NCBI RefSeq assembly: GCF_018863395.1 | Contig: NZ_JAHKRR010000002.1 | Span: 434,001 to 498,000 of the forward strand | Length of the DNA: 64,000 nt | DNA from: Sinomicrobium weinanense | GTDB taxonomy: Bacteria > Bacteroidota > Bacteroidia > Flavobacteriales > Flavobacteriaceae | Direction of reading: 5' to 3' | Shown: piece by piece, positions 8,102 to 17,900 of the stretch | Layout of the letters: each line of letters opens with the position of its first letter | How positions within the stretch are numbered: the first letter of the stretch is position 1 | Notes under the pieces: model-generated | The model's database searches: none | Told to the model about the DNA's origin: nothing | What the model saw: only the letters and a program-made list of their open reading frames with translations | Translations under genes and position numbers: made by a program

Positions 8102-8432
8102 CTTAGTAAAAATTCGAGAACATTGCTAAAATTTAGTACATTACTCGAAATTTTCCGGCCAATTACCACCAGTGACGAATTGCGTTCGATTGCGAACGAT
8201 TATGAACGATTGCGAACGATTAAGCCAAGAAAAAAAGACGATTCTCTTGTATTTAATGGACCATCAAGAAATATCCCGAAAAAAAGCCTCTTCCCTGATT
8301 AATTCAAAGAATACCAAAACTTATGAAGTCCTTACCGAATTAGTCAACGAAAAATTTATCGACAAACAAGGTCAGGGTCGTGCCACATTCTATACCCTGA
8401 AAAGAAAGGAGGGTGAAAACAAGAAGTGGTGA
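8102..8432 (+). pseudogene. C-terminal remnant of a third AlbA_2-type gene, out of frame at a 10-bp repeat
   Basis: One frame reads LEIFRPITTSDELRSIAND up to the repeat at 8181-8220. The winged-helix part (EKKTILLYLMDHQEIS onward, ending KKW at 8432) lies in another frame, seen as an 86-codon frame with ATG at 8172. The break is exactly explained by the 10-bp repeat: with one unit fewer, both parts would join in a single open frame. No AlbA_2 or ATPase domain precedes it; the Coa1-like gene ends at 8069. The 86-codon frame could be expressed alone as a small winged-helix protein, but a remnant is more likely. Confidence 0.6.
8181..8220 (+). repeat. 10-bp tandem repeat (4 copies) before a winged-helix frame
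   Basis: Units TGCGTTCGAT, TGCGAACGAT, TATGAACGAT and TGCGAACGAT follow each other directly. The length of 10 is not a multiple of 3, so copy number decides the reading frame downstream. Confidence 0.9.
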
Positions 8433-9010
8433 ATGGAAACTTATAGAGGGTAACAAAAAAATACAGCTTTTACTTCTCCCCAAATAAATCGTCAAAAAAG
8501 GCAATTAAAGTCTTACACCAAAATTACACCTCCCCCACTCCAACCCCTGTAAATATGAGGGATGAAAGATATTGTATCGGTAAATAAAAATGTCTTCATC
8601 CCGGTTTTTATCCCCTTTCATATAAAACCTATAACCAGGCATATAAAATCACAGCTACTGAACATAGTTATCTGCATGTTAGTTATAGCCGCTCCGGTGA
8701 TAATTTTTATTTATTGATCTTTCCTTGTGTTTTTTGGTTTTCGATGTATCAGTTCCCTTTTTTTGACGGATTGATCCCTGAAGGCTGGCTTCTGAATATT
8801 GCCATAAGTAAATTGCTCAACACAAAGCATAAAAAACTATTTGCATAACTGGTTGGGGGCAGTATTTCTCTTCAAAATACCAAACCTTTACTTTTCCTTC
8901 CCCGGTGATCCGGAAGCGTTTCCGGTTATGGAAACTAGCGAAATTTTTATACCCGGACAAGCCCGAATAGTCCCATTTAAGGGAATGCGTATACACCGAA
9001 CCGGTTTGGG
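8433..9010. other. Intergenic stretch without gene
   Basis: No convincing coding frame is present on either strand. The only structure seen is a loose inverted repeat GGGATGAA (8559-8566) with TTCATCCC (8595-8602). From about 8900 the sequence becomes rich in ACCGGTTT and GCATAC words and grades into the repeat field. Confidence 0.5.
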
Positions 9011-9530
9011 TATGCAGCAAACCAAACCCCTTAAGCGGCATACCCATCCCCTTACGCTGCAAACGTAAACCGGTTAGCCGCTTAAGCAATTGCTTATGCG
9101 GCATAAGCAACCCGGTTAGCGGTCAACGTAACTGCGTATGCAGCAAACCAAACCCCTTACGCCGCATACCCATTCCTTTACGCTGCAAACGTAAACCGGT
9201 TAGCCGCTTAAGCAATTGCTTATGCGGCATAAGCAACCCGGTTAGCGGTCAACGTAACTGCGTATGCAGCAAACCAAACCCCTTACGCCGCATACCCATT
9301 CCTTTACGCTGCAAACGTAAACCGGTTAGCTGCTAAAGCAATTGCGTATGAATTCATAAGCAACCCGGTTAGCGGTCAACGTAACTGCGTATGCGGCAAA
9401 TCGGATCCCTTAAGCCGCAAACGTAAACCAGTTAGCCGCTTAAGCAACCGGGGAAGCGGTAAAAGCAATCCCTTATGCGGCAAACCCAACCCGGTTAGCA
9501 GCTCAAGGGAACGGGTTAGCCGTATACCGG
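9011..9530. repeat. 126-bp tandem repeat field with palindromes
   Basis: Two identical 126-bp units occupy 9061-9186 and 9187-9312. A partial unit precedes them (from about 9011) and a diverged unit follows (9313 to about 9418), after which shorter pieces such as CCGGTTAGC and TTATGCGGCA continue to about 9530. Each unit contains the perfect palindrome TAAGCAATTGCTTA, overlapped by the hairpin TTGCTTATG-CGG-CATAAGCAA. All frames carry stop codons, so it is not coding. There are no spacers of the CRISPR kind. Function is unknown; identity of two units indicates recent duplication or ongoing homogenisation. Confidence 0.9.
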
Positions 9531-9970
9531 ACCCCTTCCGGCGCAAAAGGGTTTGCGTTTATGGGTGTTTTTCGGGCTTTAAACAAAAAGAGTTGAAGGT
9601 ACGGACACTGAAGATTATGCCGGGAACAGCATGGAGAAAATACAGGGGGAGGAAGGGAAAGGGTTATCTTTACCAGGCATTTTATAGCCGAGGAAAACAC
9701 CTTGCCAGGGAACATATTGTCCGGGGATAGATGGTAATCCATGGATTTATGCCGCAAGGGAAAAAATAACTATGCCGGTTAAAGTTCCTGTTCTGTCCAT
9801 GGCCCGGAGGTTATAAAATAAAAACAAGGGTTCTCTTACCCGTTTATTCCAATCAAAAGGCCATATTTAAAAGACATCGGTAGCATTATAGAAAAATACA
9901 GCATACAATATACATTATACCAAAAACAGTTAACATACTTATAATTAACTGGTTGTGATTTAAGATCACT
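9531..9970. other. Intergenic stretch without gene
   Basis: I see no supported gene, known repeat or RNA here. The frames present are short and have no family resemblance. Confidence 0.4.
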
Positions 9971-10001
9971 GCGGTATTTCATTGGATTTACCGCTTTTTT
10001 T
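9971..10001 (+). terminator. Plus-strand intrinsic terminator without an upstream gene
   Basis: GCGGTA (9971-9976) pairs with TACCGC (9989-9994) and is followed by seven T. The T run is on the plus strand only, whereas the nearest gene (outer-membrane barrel) is on the minus strand and ends 156 bp away. The last plus-strand coding sequence ends 1.5 kb upstream. Confidence 0.55.
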
Positions 10002-10156
10002 ACACTGTACTACAGCCTATATAACGATTTTTTCTTCTATATAAATTGTTTCGAGAGTTTACAATACTTTTTTGAACCCAAGGAGATGTAAATCGGAATA
10101 ATCAGGTAAAACCGGATGGTACCTTGTTCTTCGATCTCCCCAAAGTAACACAATGA

Positions 10157-11338
10157 TTACCACAAAAACGCATACTTTATTTTTATCCCTGCCGCTATTG
10201 TTCTGGCATCTCCGGTATAGGAATGATTTTTAGTTTTGTTGGAAGATGTAAACACCGGATTATAGATAAAATCAACAGGGCTTTCCGTATTGTAGCCTAC
10301 AAGGTTATTACTTCCGGTCTTATTGACTGTATTCAGTCCATATTCCATAAAGATCCCGAGGTAAAGGGCGTTTTTTTCGTTTATGAGGTGTTTTACTCCT
10401 ATTTCCGCCATCAGGCTGTAAGCATTGTCCAGGTCGAGGCCCTGGCCGTTTATAGCCTGATCACCGAAATCCCCGAAGCCCATAAACAAAGGAGCTTCCA
10501 GATGGGCGTTCCACTGCGGGTAAAATCCGCTGGTTTGCATATGATTTGCTCTTATACTGTATTCCGTATGTAGTGGTAAACCGAGTACAAATCCTCCCGT
10601 AGCATAAAAACGCATGGCATCTCCCTTCGACTGGTAGGTTACCGTCAGGGGAATGTTCAGGTAATACACGTATTGCCGTTCTTCATACCGGTCGATACTG
10701 TAATTGAACTCAAATTCATCACCCTCAATATCTATCGCAGGATAACTGTCTTTCAGTCCATTGAAAACGGCCCTGGAGTTATAGGACTGTACTTCCCCGC
10801 CCAGTCCAAGGCTCCAGTGTTTGTTAAGCGCATAGGCATAACCTATTCCTCCGCCCACATTGTCCGAACGGGTACCCTGTCCCTGCTTCATATCGTAGTG
10901 AAGAGATGAAAATACACCGGTTACATAGGCGGATAATTCATGCCGTTGTTGTCCGTAGCCCTGTGGCAAGGTAAAAACGGTGAGCAGAAACAGGAAGACA
11001 ACAGCGTAGTTATGTTTTAGAGCATGTTTAAAAAGGATTGATTGTAGCGAAAAGCCCTTGCGCCGGCTGGCTCGTTCGCTAAAATAACCCCCCGGGTTAT
11101 TTTTATACGCTCCGCCCTGTTCCATATAAAGGCTTTTTTGAGCTGCATAGCCACGGTTGCTGAGCGAAGCCGAAGTATAGCTATGGGGCGAGAAAAGACA
11201 GGACCGAACGTTAAGAAAACAGCCGGTGGCTGTTTTTAGTGAAGGGGCCAGGTGGTGAGCCGACAACAAAAAGGGCATTTTTTTAGCCAATTGAATTCTT
11301 TTTAAACATGCTCTTATATGAGATAAAGCTATTTTCAT
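10157..11338 (-). CDS. Outer-membrane beta-barrel protein interrupted in frame by a mobile element
   Basis: The mature part (from QQRHELSAYVTG) looks like a single-domain outer-membrane barrel of about 260 residues, with alternating strands (GGGIGYAYALNKHWSLGLGGEV, YVYYLNIPLTVTYQ) and a final strand ending AAGIKIKYAFLW. The 393-codon frame is longer than expected because a 294-bp element with terminal inverted repeats sits between codon 8 and the hydrophobic core of the signal peptide. Removing the element plus one 3-bp duplication gives MKIALSHIKHNYAVVFLFLL and then TVFTLPQGYGQ, a normal signal peptide. As it stands, the hydrophobic segment begins near residue 110, so export is probably impaired unless a start inside the element is used. 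It follows the giant adhesin gene by 15 bp in the same direction and is probably its partner. Confidence 0.8.
   Translation of the reverse strand: MKIALSHIRACLKRIQLAKKMPFLLSAHHLAPSLKTATGCFLNVRSCLFSPHSYTSASLSNRGYAAQKSLYMEQGGAYKNNPGGYFSERASRRKGFSLQSILFKHALKHNYAVVFLFLLTVFTLPQGYGQQRHELSAYVTGVFSSLHYDMKQGQGTRSDNVGGGIGYAYALNKHWSLGLGGEVQSYNSRAVFNGLKDSYPAIDIEGDEFEFNYSIDRYEERQYVYYLNIPLTVTYQSKGDAMRFYATGGFVLGLPLHTEYSIRANHMQTSGFYPQWNAHLEAPLFMGFGDFGDQAINGQGLDLDNAYSLMAEIGVKHLINEKNALYLGIFMEYGLNTVNKTGSNNLVGYNTESPVDFIYNPVFTSSNKTKNHSYTGDARTIAAGIKIKYAFLW
11020..11313. mobile_element. 294-bp non-autonomous element (MITE-like) with terminal inverted repeats
   Basis: The ends GAGCATGTTTAAAAAG (11020-11035) and CTTTTTAAACATGCTC (11298-11313) are perfect reverse complements. 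A TTA triplet flanks both sides (11017-11019 and 11314-11316), which fits a 3-bp target duplication. The inside encodes no transposase and holds several hairpins, among them AATAACCC-CC-GGGTTATT and an ACAGCC/GGCTGT stem. The length is divisible by 3 and no stop occurs in the host frame. Confidence 0.8.
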
Positions 11339-11353
11339 GGGTATGGTGGCTTT

Positions 11354-14300
11354 TTATTTTACAATGATCTTAAATGACTTTTGCAGGCGGTCTGTTATAC
11401 ATTGGAGGATATACACCCCGGGGGGCATGCCTGAAACCTTCATCGTACTATCTTCCCTATCCGTAAAGAACTGCCTGACCTGCTGACCGGAGTGGTTATA
11501 CACCCGCACCTGCATGGTCTCCAGTTCTTCCCTGGGAATACTGGCCTGGATGTTAATGGTATTTCCCGTAAGTACGGGATTCGGATACACGATAATCTCC
11601 CCGCTATGCTGCAATTCTATTTTCATAGGGCAGGTACGCAATATTTCTCCGTCTGTGGTGGTCATTTCCACCTCATAGGTGGCATCGGGGTCCAGGAGAT
11701 CCGTGCTGTTGTCCCCGGCAGAATAGTATTGCCCGCCACCGATAAAGGTGCCGTTTTTGTACCATTTGTAGGCCATAAAGTTGTAACCACCATTGGTCTG
11801 CGGATTGTTATTGACCAGTAAGACATTATCGAACTTCCGGATCACTATATCTTCAAAATCAAATCGTCGTTCCACCACAACTTTATAGGTTTTGGTAGCA
11901 CTGCCGTCTTCGGAGGTCACAGTTATTTCTTCCGTATAAATGCCCGGTCGGGACAATTCCATGGTAAAACGATGTGCCGGACTCACCATAGCATTCGCTT
12001 CGGTCTCTATTTCTACCATTACCGAGCCGGCCATATTATCGCAATCGACCACATAACCGGTCTCCGGTCCGGGATTCTCAAAGGTTTTTTCGGCTATGCG
12101 CAGGACACGGATAGAAGCATCATCACTACTGATCCGTAAGGTGCGGTTTACGGGGGTGGCAGGCAGGAAATTATGGTTTCCTTCCTGGCTGGCGGTGATC
12201 GTTATTTCTCCTGATGAAAGCAGGGTTACCTCTCCGTCGGGTGTCACTGTTGCCGGCGGTTCGGTGCCATCATAGGTATAGGTATATACTATCGGCAACC
12301 CGGAAGTTGCGTAGGCTTCCAATAAAAATCCGGAAGTGCTTCCGAGGTTTCGGGCAGGTATGGCGTCAAATACAATTTCCTGAGCGGCCTTGTGTACGGT
12401 CAGTATAGCCGTGAGTTCCATATCCTCGTAGTTTATGCCTCCGTCTATATTGGCCGTGACTTCCTGGGTTCCCGCATCGGTCCGGCCATTGTTTTCATAG
12501 GTCACTGTTACGCCTTCCGGTAACTCACCCGTAATGGTAAGTGTGTATTCTGTACCGTCGTAGGTGAACTCGCCATCGTTGAATGCAATGTTGTCATAAC
12601 CTGCTGTTGTAATGGTCAGGATACCATTTTCAAAGGTCATGGCGTAGTTGTTTCCTGCCGAAAGTGTTCCCTGCGTAATAACATACTCTCCCACCGCTTC
12701 GCCCGATTCACGTTCCGGCATACCCGTAAACATATCATCGCCAATCAGTGTCGGGCTTACTGTATAGGTCAGTTCGGGGTCGGCTATGCCATAGGCTTTT
12801 TCCTGGTTGTCGGCTGTTACGGTAACAGACAACGGAGTAACAGTCAATTCAGCGGTCAGTTCCATATCCTCATAGTTCTCCCCGCCATCAATCCGGGCTG
12901 TTACGGTTTGGGTCCCTGCATCTGTCCTACCGTTGTTTTGATAAGCCACTGATGTCCCTTCCGGTAATTCGCCTGTGATGGACAGGGTATGCTCTGTGCC
13001 GTCATAAGTGTAATCCGCATTATTAAATGTGATGTTTTCATAATCTGCCGGAACAATGGTCAATATAGCTCCTTCATAGGTGATGGTATAATTATCCCCG
13101 GCAGTCAGTGTTCCCTGTGTAATGGCGTATTCTCCTACGGCTTCTCCCGATTCACGTTCCGGGATGCCCGTAAACATATCATCGCCAATCAGTGCCGGGC
13201 TTACTGTATAGGTCAGTTCTGGGTCCGCCATGCCATAGGCTTTTTCCTGGTTGTCGGCTGTTACGGTAACAGACATTGGAATAATAGTCAATTCAGCGGT
13301 CAGTTCCATATCCTCATAGTTCTCCCCGCCATCAATCCTGGCTGTTACGGTTTGGGTCCCTGCATCTGTCCTACCGTTGTTTTGGTAAGCCACTGATGTC
13401 CCTTCGGGTAATTCGCCTGTGATGGCAAGACTGTGTTCTGTGCCGTCATAGGTGAACTCCACATTGTTAAATGTAATGTTCCCGTAGTCCGCCGGGGTAA
13501 TAGCGAAGGTCCCTTCTTCAAAGGTGATCGCATAATTATTGCCGGCCGTTAATGTTCCCTGTATAATCATATATTCACCTACGGCCTCACCGGCATCACG
13601 TTCCAGCATTCCCGTAAAGCTGTCGCCACCGATCAACATGTCCGCTGTGTAGGTCAGTTCGGGATCATCCGTGCCATAGGTTTTTTGTTGGTTATCTGCC
13701 GTTACCGTAATGGATCGTGGCGTTATTGTCAGGTCGGCGGTCAGTTCCATGTCTTCGTAGTTCTCCCCGCCATCGATCTCTGCCGTTACGGTTTGTGTTC
13801 CGGCATCTGTTCTGCCATTGTTTTGGTAAGTTACCGATGTACCTTCCGGTAATTCGCCTGTAATGACAAGTGTGTGTTCTGTACCATCATAGGTAAACTC
13901 CCCGGCGTTAAATGTAATATCCTCATAATCCGCAGCTGTTATCGTGAGAGTGCCTTCCTCAAAAGTAATGGCATAATTGTTCCCGGCGGTCAGTGTACCT
14001 TGTGTGATAGTATAGGTACCTACGGTTTCACCTGTTTCACGTTCCAGGGTACCCGTAAAGGCATCGTCACCAAGCAGTGGTGGGGTTATCATATAGGTCA
14101 GTTCGGGGTCGTCTGCCCCATAGACCCTGGACTTATCTTCCGCCGTTACGGTAATGGCATAGGGTGTGACCGCAAAGGCATTATTGTCTTCCTCAAAAGT
14201 GATATCGTAGTTGGCGGCCTTCTCACCTTCAAATGTCAGGATAATATCATATGCTCCTGCATCTTCGCCTTCCCCGCGCGAGCTACCGGAAATGATTTCT

Positions 14301-14884
14301 GTCAGGGCATCCCCTTCCTCCAATTCAGATCCTTCGGCCAGGGCATAACCGTATTCACCCGGATCGTCTTCTCCGTAAACCTTGGCCTGACCGGGTTCCG
14401 GTACAACGGTGATCGCCCCGGGAGCTACCGAAACCGTAAAACCCAGCGTGGCCGCTTCGAAGTTATCCGTTTCTGCCTGCTGTACGGTCAGCGTAGCGGT
14501 GCCGGCCTGTTGCGCAATTACCGTTTCCAGGTCATCCAGGTTCAGTACGGGATTATCGTTCTCTCCAAAACCGTAGGTGATTTCCGCGTTGGGATCACTA
14601 CTGGCAAAAACCAGTGTTCCGCCATCGCCATAGCCCAGTGAAAGTCCTGCTGCGGGATCGATATCCGTACCATTCCACGAGGCTGACAATTCCGGTACGC
14701 CTTTGGCTACCGTTACCGTTATTTCGGCCCGTAATTCATCCGGATTGAGAAAGTAGGGGTCATCACCCGGTTCCGGTAACACCAGCGGCACTGTAAATAC
14801 ATAGGTCCCTGCGGTTTCCCCGTCATATGTTCCGCCTTCGGGTTCCTGCAGGGTCCAGTTACCGGTATTTCCATCCAGTGCCAC
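11354..14884 (-). CDS. C-terminal part of a giant T9SS adhesin (MBG repeats and sorting domain)
   Basis: This 1176-codon frame (GTG at 14884 is only its first possible start) continues the gene that begins at 17985 and is separated from it by a frameshift at about 14920-14932. It carries Ig-like and MBG-type domains with the signature YDGTEHTL and DPELTYT, including nearly identical 148-residue units (444 bp). A cadherin-like/Ig part follows, and it ends in a type IX secretion sorting domain (IIVYPNPVLTGNTINI, then GVYILQC and SFKIIVK). Such proteins are exported by T9SS and attached to the cell surface for adhesion. On its own this part has no signal peptide and cannot be exported. The barrel gene follows after 15 bp. 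Confidence 0.8.
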   Translation of the reverse strand: MALDGNTGNWTLQEPEGGTYDGETAGTYVFTVPLVLPEPGDDPYFLNPDELRAEITVTVAKGVPELSASWNGTDIDPAAGLSLGYGDGGTLVFASSDPNAEITYGFGENDNPVLNLDDLETVIAQQAGTATLTVQQAETDNFEAATLGFTVSVAPGAITVVPEPGQAKVYGEDDPGEYGYALAEGSELEEGDALTEIISGSSRGEGEDAGAYDIILTFEGEKAANYDITFEEDNNAFAVTPYAITVTAEDKSRVYGADDPELTYMITPPLLGDDAFTGTLERETGETVGTYTITQGTLTAGNNYAITFEEGTLTITAADYEDITFNAGEFTYDGTEHTLVITGELPEGTSVTYQNNGRTDAGTQTVTAEIDGGENYEDMELTADLTITPRSITVTADNQQKTYGTDDPELTYTADMLIGGDSFTGMLERDAGEAVGEYMIIQGTLTAGNNYAITFEEGTFAITPADYGNITFNNVEFTYDGTEHSLAITGELPEGTSVAYQNNGRTDAGTQTVTARIDGGENYEDMELTAELTIIPMSVTVTADNQEKAYGMADPELTYTVSPALIGDDMFTGIPERESGEAVGEYAITQGTLTAGDNYTITYEGAILTIVPADYENITFNNADYTYDGTEHTLSITGELPEGTSVAYQNNGRTDAGTQTVTARIDGGENYEDMELTAELTVTPLSVTVTADNQEKAYGIADPELTYTVSPTLIGDDMFTGMPERESGEAVGEYVITQGTLSAGNNYAMTFENGILTITTAGYDNIAFNDGEFTYDGTEYTLTITGELPEGVTVTYENNGRTDAGTQEVTANIDGGINYEDMELTAILTVHKAAQEIVFDAIPARNLGSTSGFLLEAYATSGLPIVYTYTYDGTEPPATVTPDGEVTLLSSGEITITASQEGNHNFLPATPVNRTLRISSDDASIRVLRIAEKTFENPGPETGYVVDCDNMAGSVMVEIETEANAMVSPAHRFTMELSRPGIYTEEITVTSEDGSATKTYKVVVERRFDFEDIVIRKFDNVLLVNNNPQTNGGYNFMAYKWYKNGTFIGGGQYYSAGDNSTDLLDPDATYEVEMTTTDGEILRTCPMKIELQHSGEIIVYPNPVLTGNTINIQASIPREELETMQVRVYNHSGQQVRQFFTDREDSTMKVSGMPPGVYILQCITDRLQKSFKIIVK
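12400..13950 (-). repeat. 444-bp tandem repeats coding for MBG domain pairs
   Basis: Corresponding points such as CATAGTTCTCCCCGCCATCA recur 444 bp apart (12871 and 13315), giving about three and a half copies of a 148-residue unit. Neighbouring copies are nearly identical at the DNA level, so recombination between them could change the length of the adhesin. Confidence 0.85.
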
Positions 14885-14916
14885 GGGGGCTTCTGTACTG
14901 TCACTCAGGGTGGCTG

Positions 14917-17900
14917 TTACTTCCGCAGGGAGGCTTCAATGGCGTTTAGCGAAGTACCATAATCCACAGTTATGGTATCCGGGGTGGAAAGGCTTACAAT
15001 AACAGGCGTCGGCTCTCCCTGGAATTCGTAGCCTCCCATATCAATGGTACCGCCCGCCACCCGGGGATTACCAGCCAGGTCCATATCGTTCTCCAAATCC
15101 CCGCCCGCATCGCTATATGCATTGTTGTTGCCCCCGTTTACTGCCGGGCTGGCCGCACCCAACTGCAAGTATCCTGCCTGTCCGGGGGTTGTGCTGATAA
15201 ATTCCGGGTCCATGTCAACGTTGTTGCCCCCGTCTTCACCTATGCCGACATCCCAGTTATCACTCCCTCCCGAATTGGCGACCAGGCTGTTGGACACTGT
15301 GATGCCTCCTCCACGGCTATCAATGGATGCAGACGCCGAGGTGCTGCTGCCGTTGGCCTCGTTTCCCCAGATGAGGACATTGATCAACTCCAGCGTACCA
15401 TTCCAGCCGGAAGTAATTGCGCCTCCTTCCGTAGCGGCAGTATTTCCGTTGAAGGTTACGTTAATTAACTTCGGCATGGAGGCCTGGCCGAAGAAACCAG
15501 CTCCCTGATCGCTTTGGTTTCCGGTGAATACAACGTTTCTCAGTACAGATGAAGATCCACTATTAAACATCCCGCCCCCATCCTGATCTGCCCGGTTATC
15601 CCTGAAAATAAGATTGGTAAGGGTCGATGAACCTCCAAAATTGTACATTCCTCCTCCATTTTTTTCCGAACTGCCGTTTGCATGTCCCCCGGTGATCGTA
15701 AATCCGTTAAGGACTGGGGTGGTATTGGTATTTGATCCGGTAACGACATGATAAGCATTGTTTTCAATCGTTCCATCCTGATCAATGTCCCCATCGAGGA
15801 CAGCGACGTTGGCGGCCCAATCGCGTTGGTTCAGTGCTGTTTCCGTGCCGGAAAAGCCTCCATAAACTTCCACGCTGTTAACCAGTTGAAAGGTAGCATT
15901 GCGGTCGTTATCTGCCTGGTTTGCCCCTTCATCGGGATAGTATATGCCGTCAGCTACCCAGATCTGCAAGGAGCCATCGGCTTCGCCATCCCAGTGGTCT
16001 GCAGCCCAGCTTAGTGCATCCTGCAATCGGGGAACAGCATTGGCCCAGCTATCGCCCGTACCGGTGTAGCCGGCAGCTTCGGTATTGACGTTGATGTCTA
16101 CGTAAAGGACGTTATTGGCGTCAGGATTGAGGTTTCCGCCGCAATCTGCAGTTTGCGTGTCGCCCAAGATAGTCCAGCTGTGATTGTCGATCAGCGACTG
16201 CCGCTCACTGGCAGAGGCACAGTATTCCAGGCCGTCTGCGCCGAGTGTTATACCGTTCTGCACCGCCTGTCCGGCCCAGCCGGTCAGGACGGCGTCGTAG
16301 TTTTCCGGGGAGAGCCCGGAATTACTTAACATTTCGAACATATCGGTCACGTTGGATACATCCCAGTTACCAATGTTCACATTAAAGGCAGGGGTATTAA
16401 AAAGCATTCTTTGCATAATCGTAACCTTTGATACGTTCCACCCGCTAAGGTCCTGACTGAACCCGACTGCGTTACGAAACATACTGTTCATGTTGGTCAC
16501 ATTCTGCACCTGCCAGCTACTAATATCCTGATTGAATGCATAGGCATTGACAAGCATACCGTCCATATTGGTCACATTCGAGACATTCCAGCTACCTATA
16601 TCCTGATTAAAGCTGTTTGCGCCGGTAAACATTCCGGACATATTCGTTACGCCGGAAACATCCCAGCTACCGATGTCCCCGTTGAACACGCTGGCGCCCT
16701 GGAACATCCGGACCAGGCTGGTGACCCCGCTCAGATCCGGTGCGTCCGTTGCATTGCCCATGAGGTTAGAGGCGCCATCGAATGCATCTTCCATAGAGCT
16801 CCACGCAATATTTCCCCATTGCTCAATGGAAAGTATTTTCTGGCGGTCTCCGCCACCATCAAAGAAGATGCGGGGGAAGTCGCCGGTGATCTCAACGGTA
16901 TAGGTCCCGGGCGCGGCGTAGGTGTGGGTGAGCTCCTCCGGGTCGTCTCCATCCTGCCAGGCGGCCTGGTTTCCATCTCCCCAGGCAATGGTGAAGTTAT
17001 ACCCGCCGTCCTGGTGAATGGGGATGGTGATCTGGTTGTCTTCCGAGTCGCCGGGATTGTCGGTTTTCCAGGTGGTGATAAAGTTGCCCGGATCGCCGGG
17101 AGTAATGATTGTTGCCGGGAGTACTGTTATCGTTGCCGTGCCAGCGACATTCAAATTCCCGCCATTACCGGTATTGCCATTATCATCAACAGAAACCGTT
17201 AGGGTCTGGTTGTTTGTATTTCCCGACGGATTGAGAAAAGTCACATTCGATCCCGAAAGGAAAGCATTGAGATTGATAAGTGTTCCGGCAATGGTCAGAG
17301 TCCCTGTTCCGCTCCCTGTAGTGGTCACTCCGCCTCCGGAAGTAGCAGTTAAAGTTCCGGCAGCTACACTAAATGTTGCAATCAGGGTTCCCGATTCGGC
17401 ATCCACATCGGCAAAACTGATACCGGTCAGGGCCGAATCCGTGTTTTCTGTAACCTGGATAGTTGCCGGAAGTGACACTTCTGGAGCATCGTTTATGGGG
17501 GTGATGTCTACATTAACCGTTCCGATAAAGACATCGTTTCCACCCCCGGTGCCGGTATTTCCATTATCATTTATGAATACTTCCACCACAGCGGCATTAT
17601 CACCGTAGAGGTTCTCATCGGGCCTGAACCAAATGTTACTGGGGATATCGATATAATGATTTAAATCAGCCAAATTCCCGGTGAGGGTCAGATGACTGCT
17701 AGCATGGCCTGTAATTGTAATACCAGTTCCTGCGGCTATATCAAAAATTCCCCCCGTTGCGTTCAATATCAACGTAAGTTCTCCCGATCCCGCATCACTG
17801 TCATTTATAGTAGCAGAGGAAATATCAAACACATTATCCTGGGAATCTTCTTCCACCGTAATATCCGAAGGTAGGCCTGAAATGGTCGGGTCGGTATTGG

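Noticed and set aside
8841-9068. 75-codon plus-strand frame at the edge of the repeat field
   Set aside because: It has no resemblance to a protein family, and its end is made of repeat words.
9011-9530. CRISPR array or integron attC array
   Set aside because: Units are directly adjacent with no unique spacers, no cas genes or integrase lie near, and the attC core pattern is not met.
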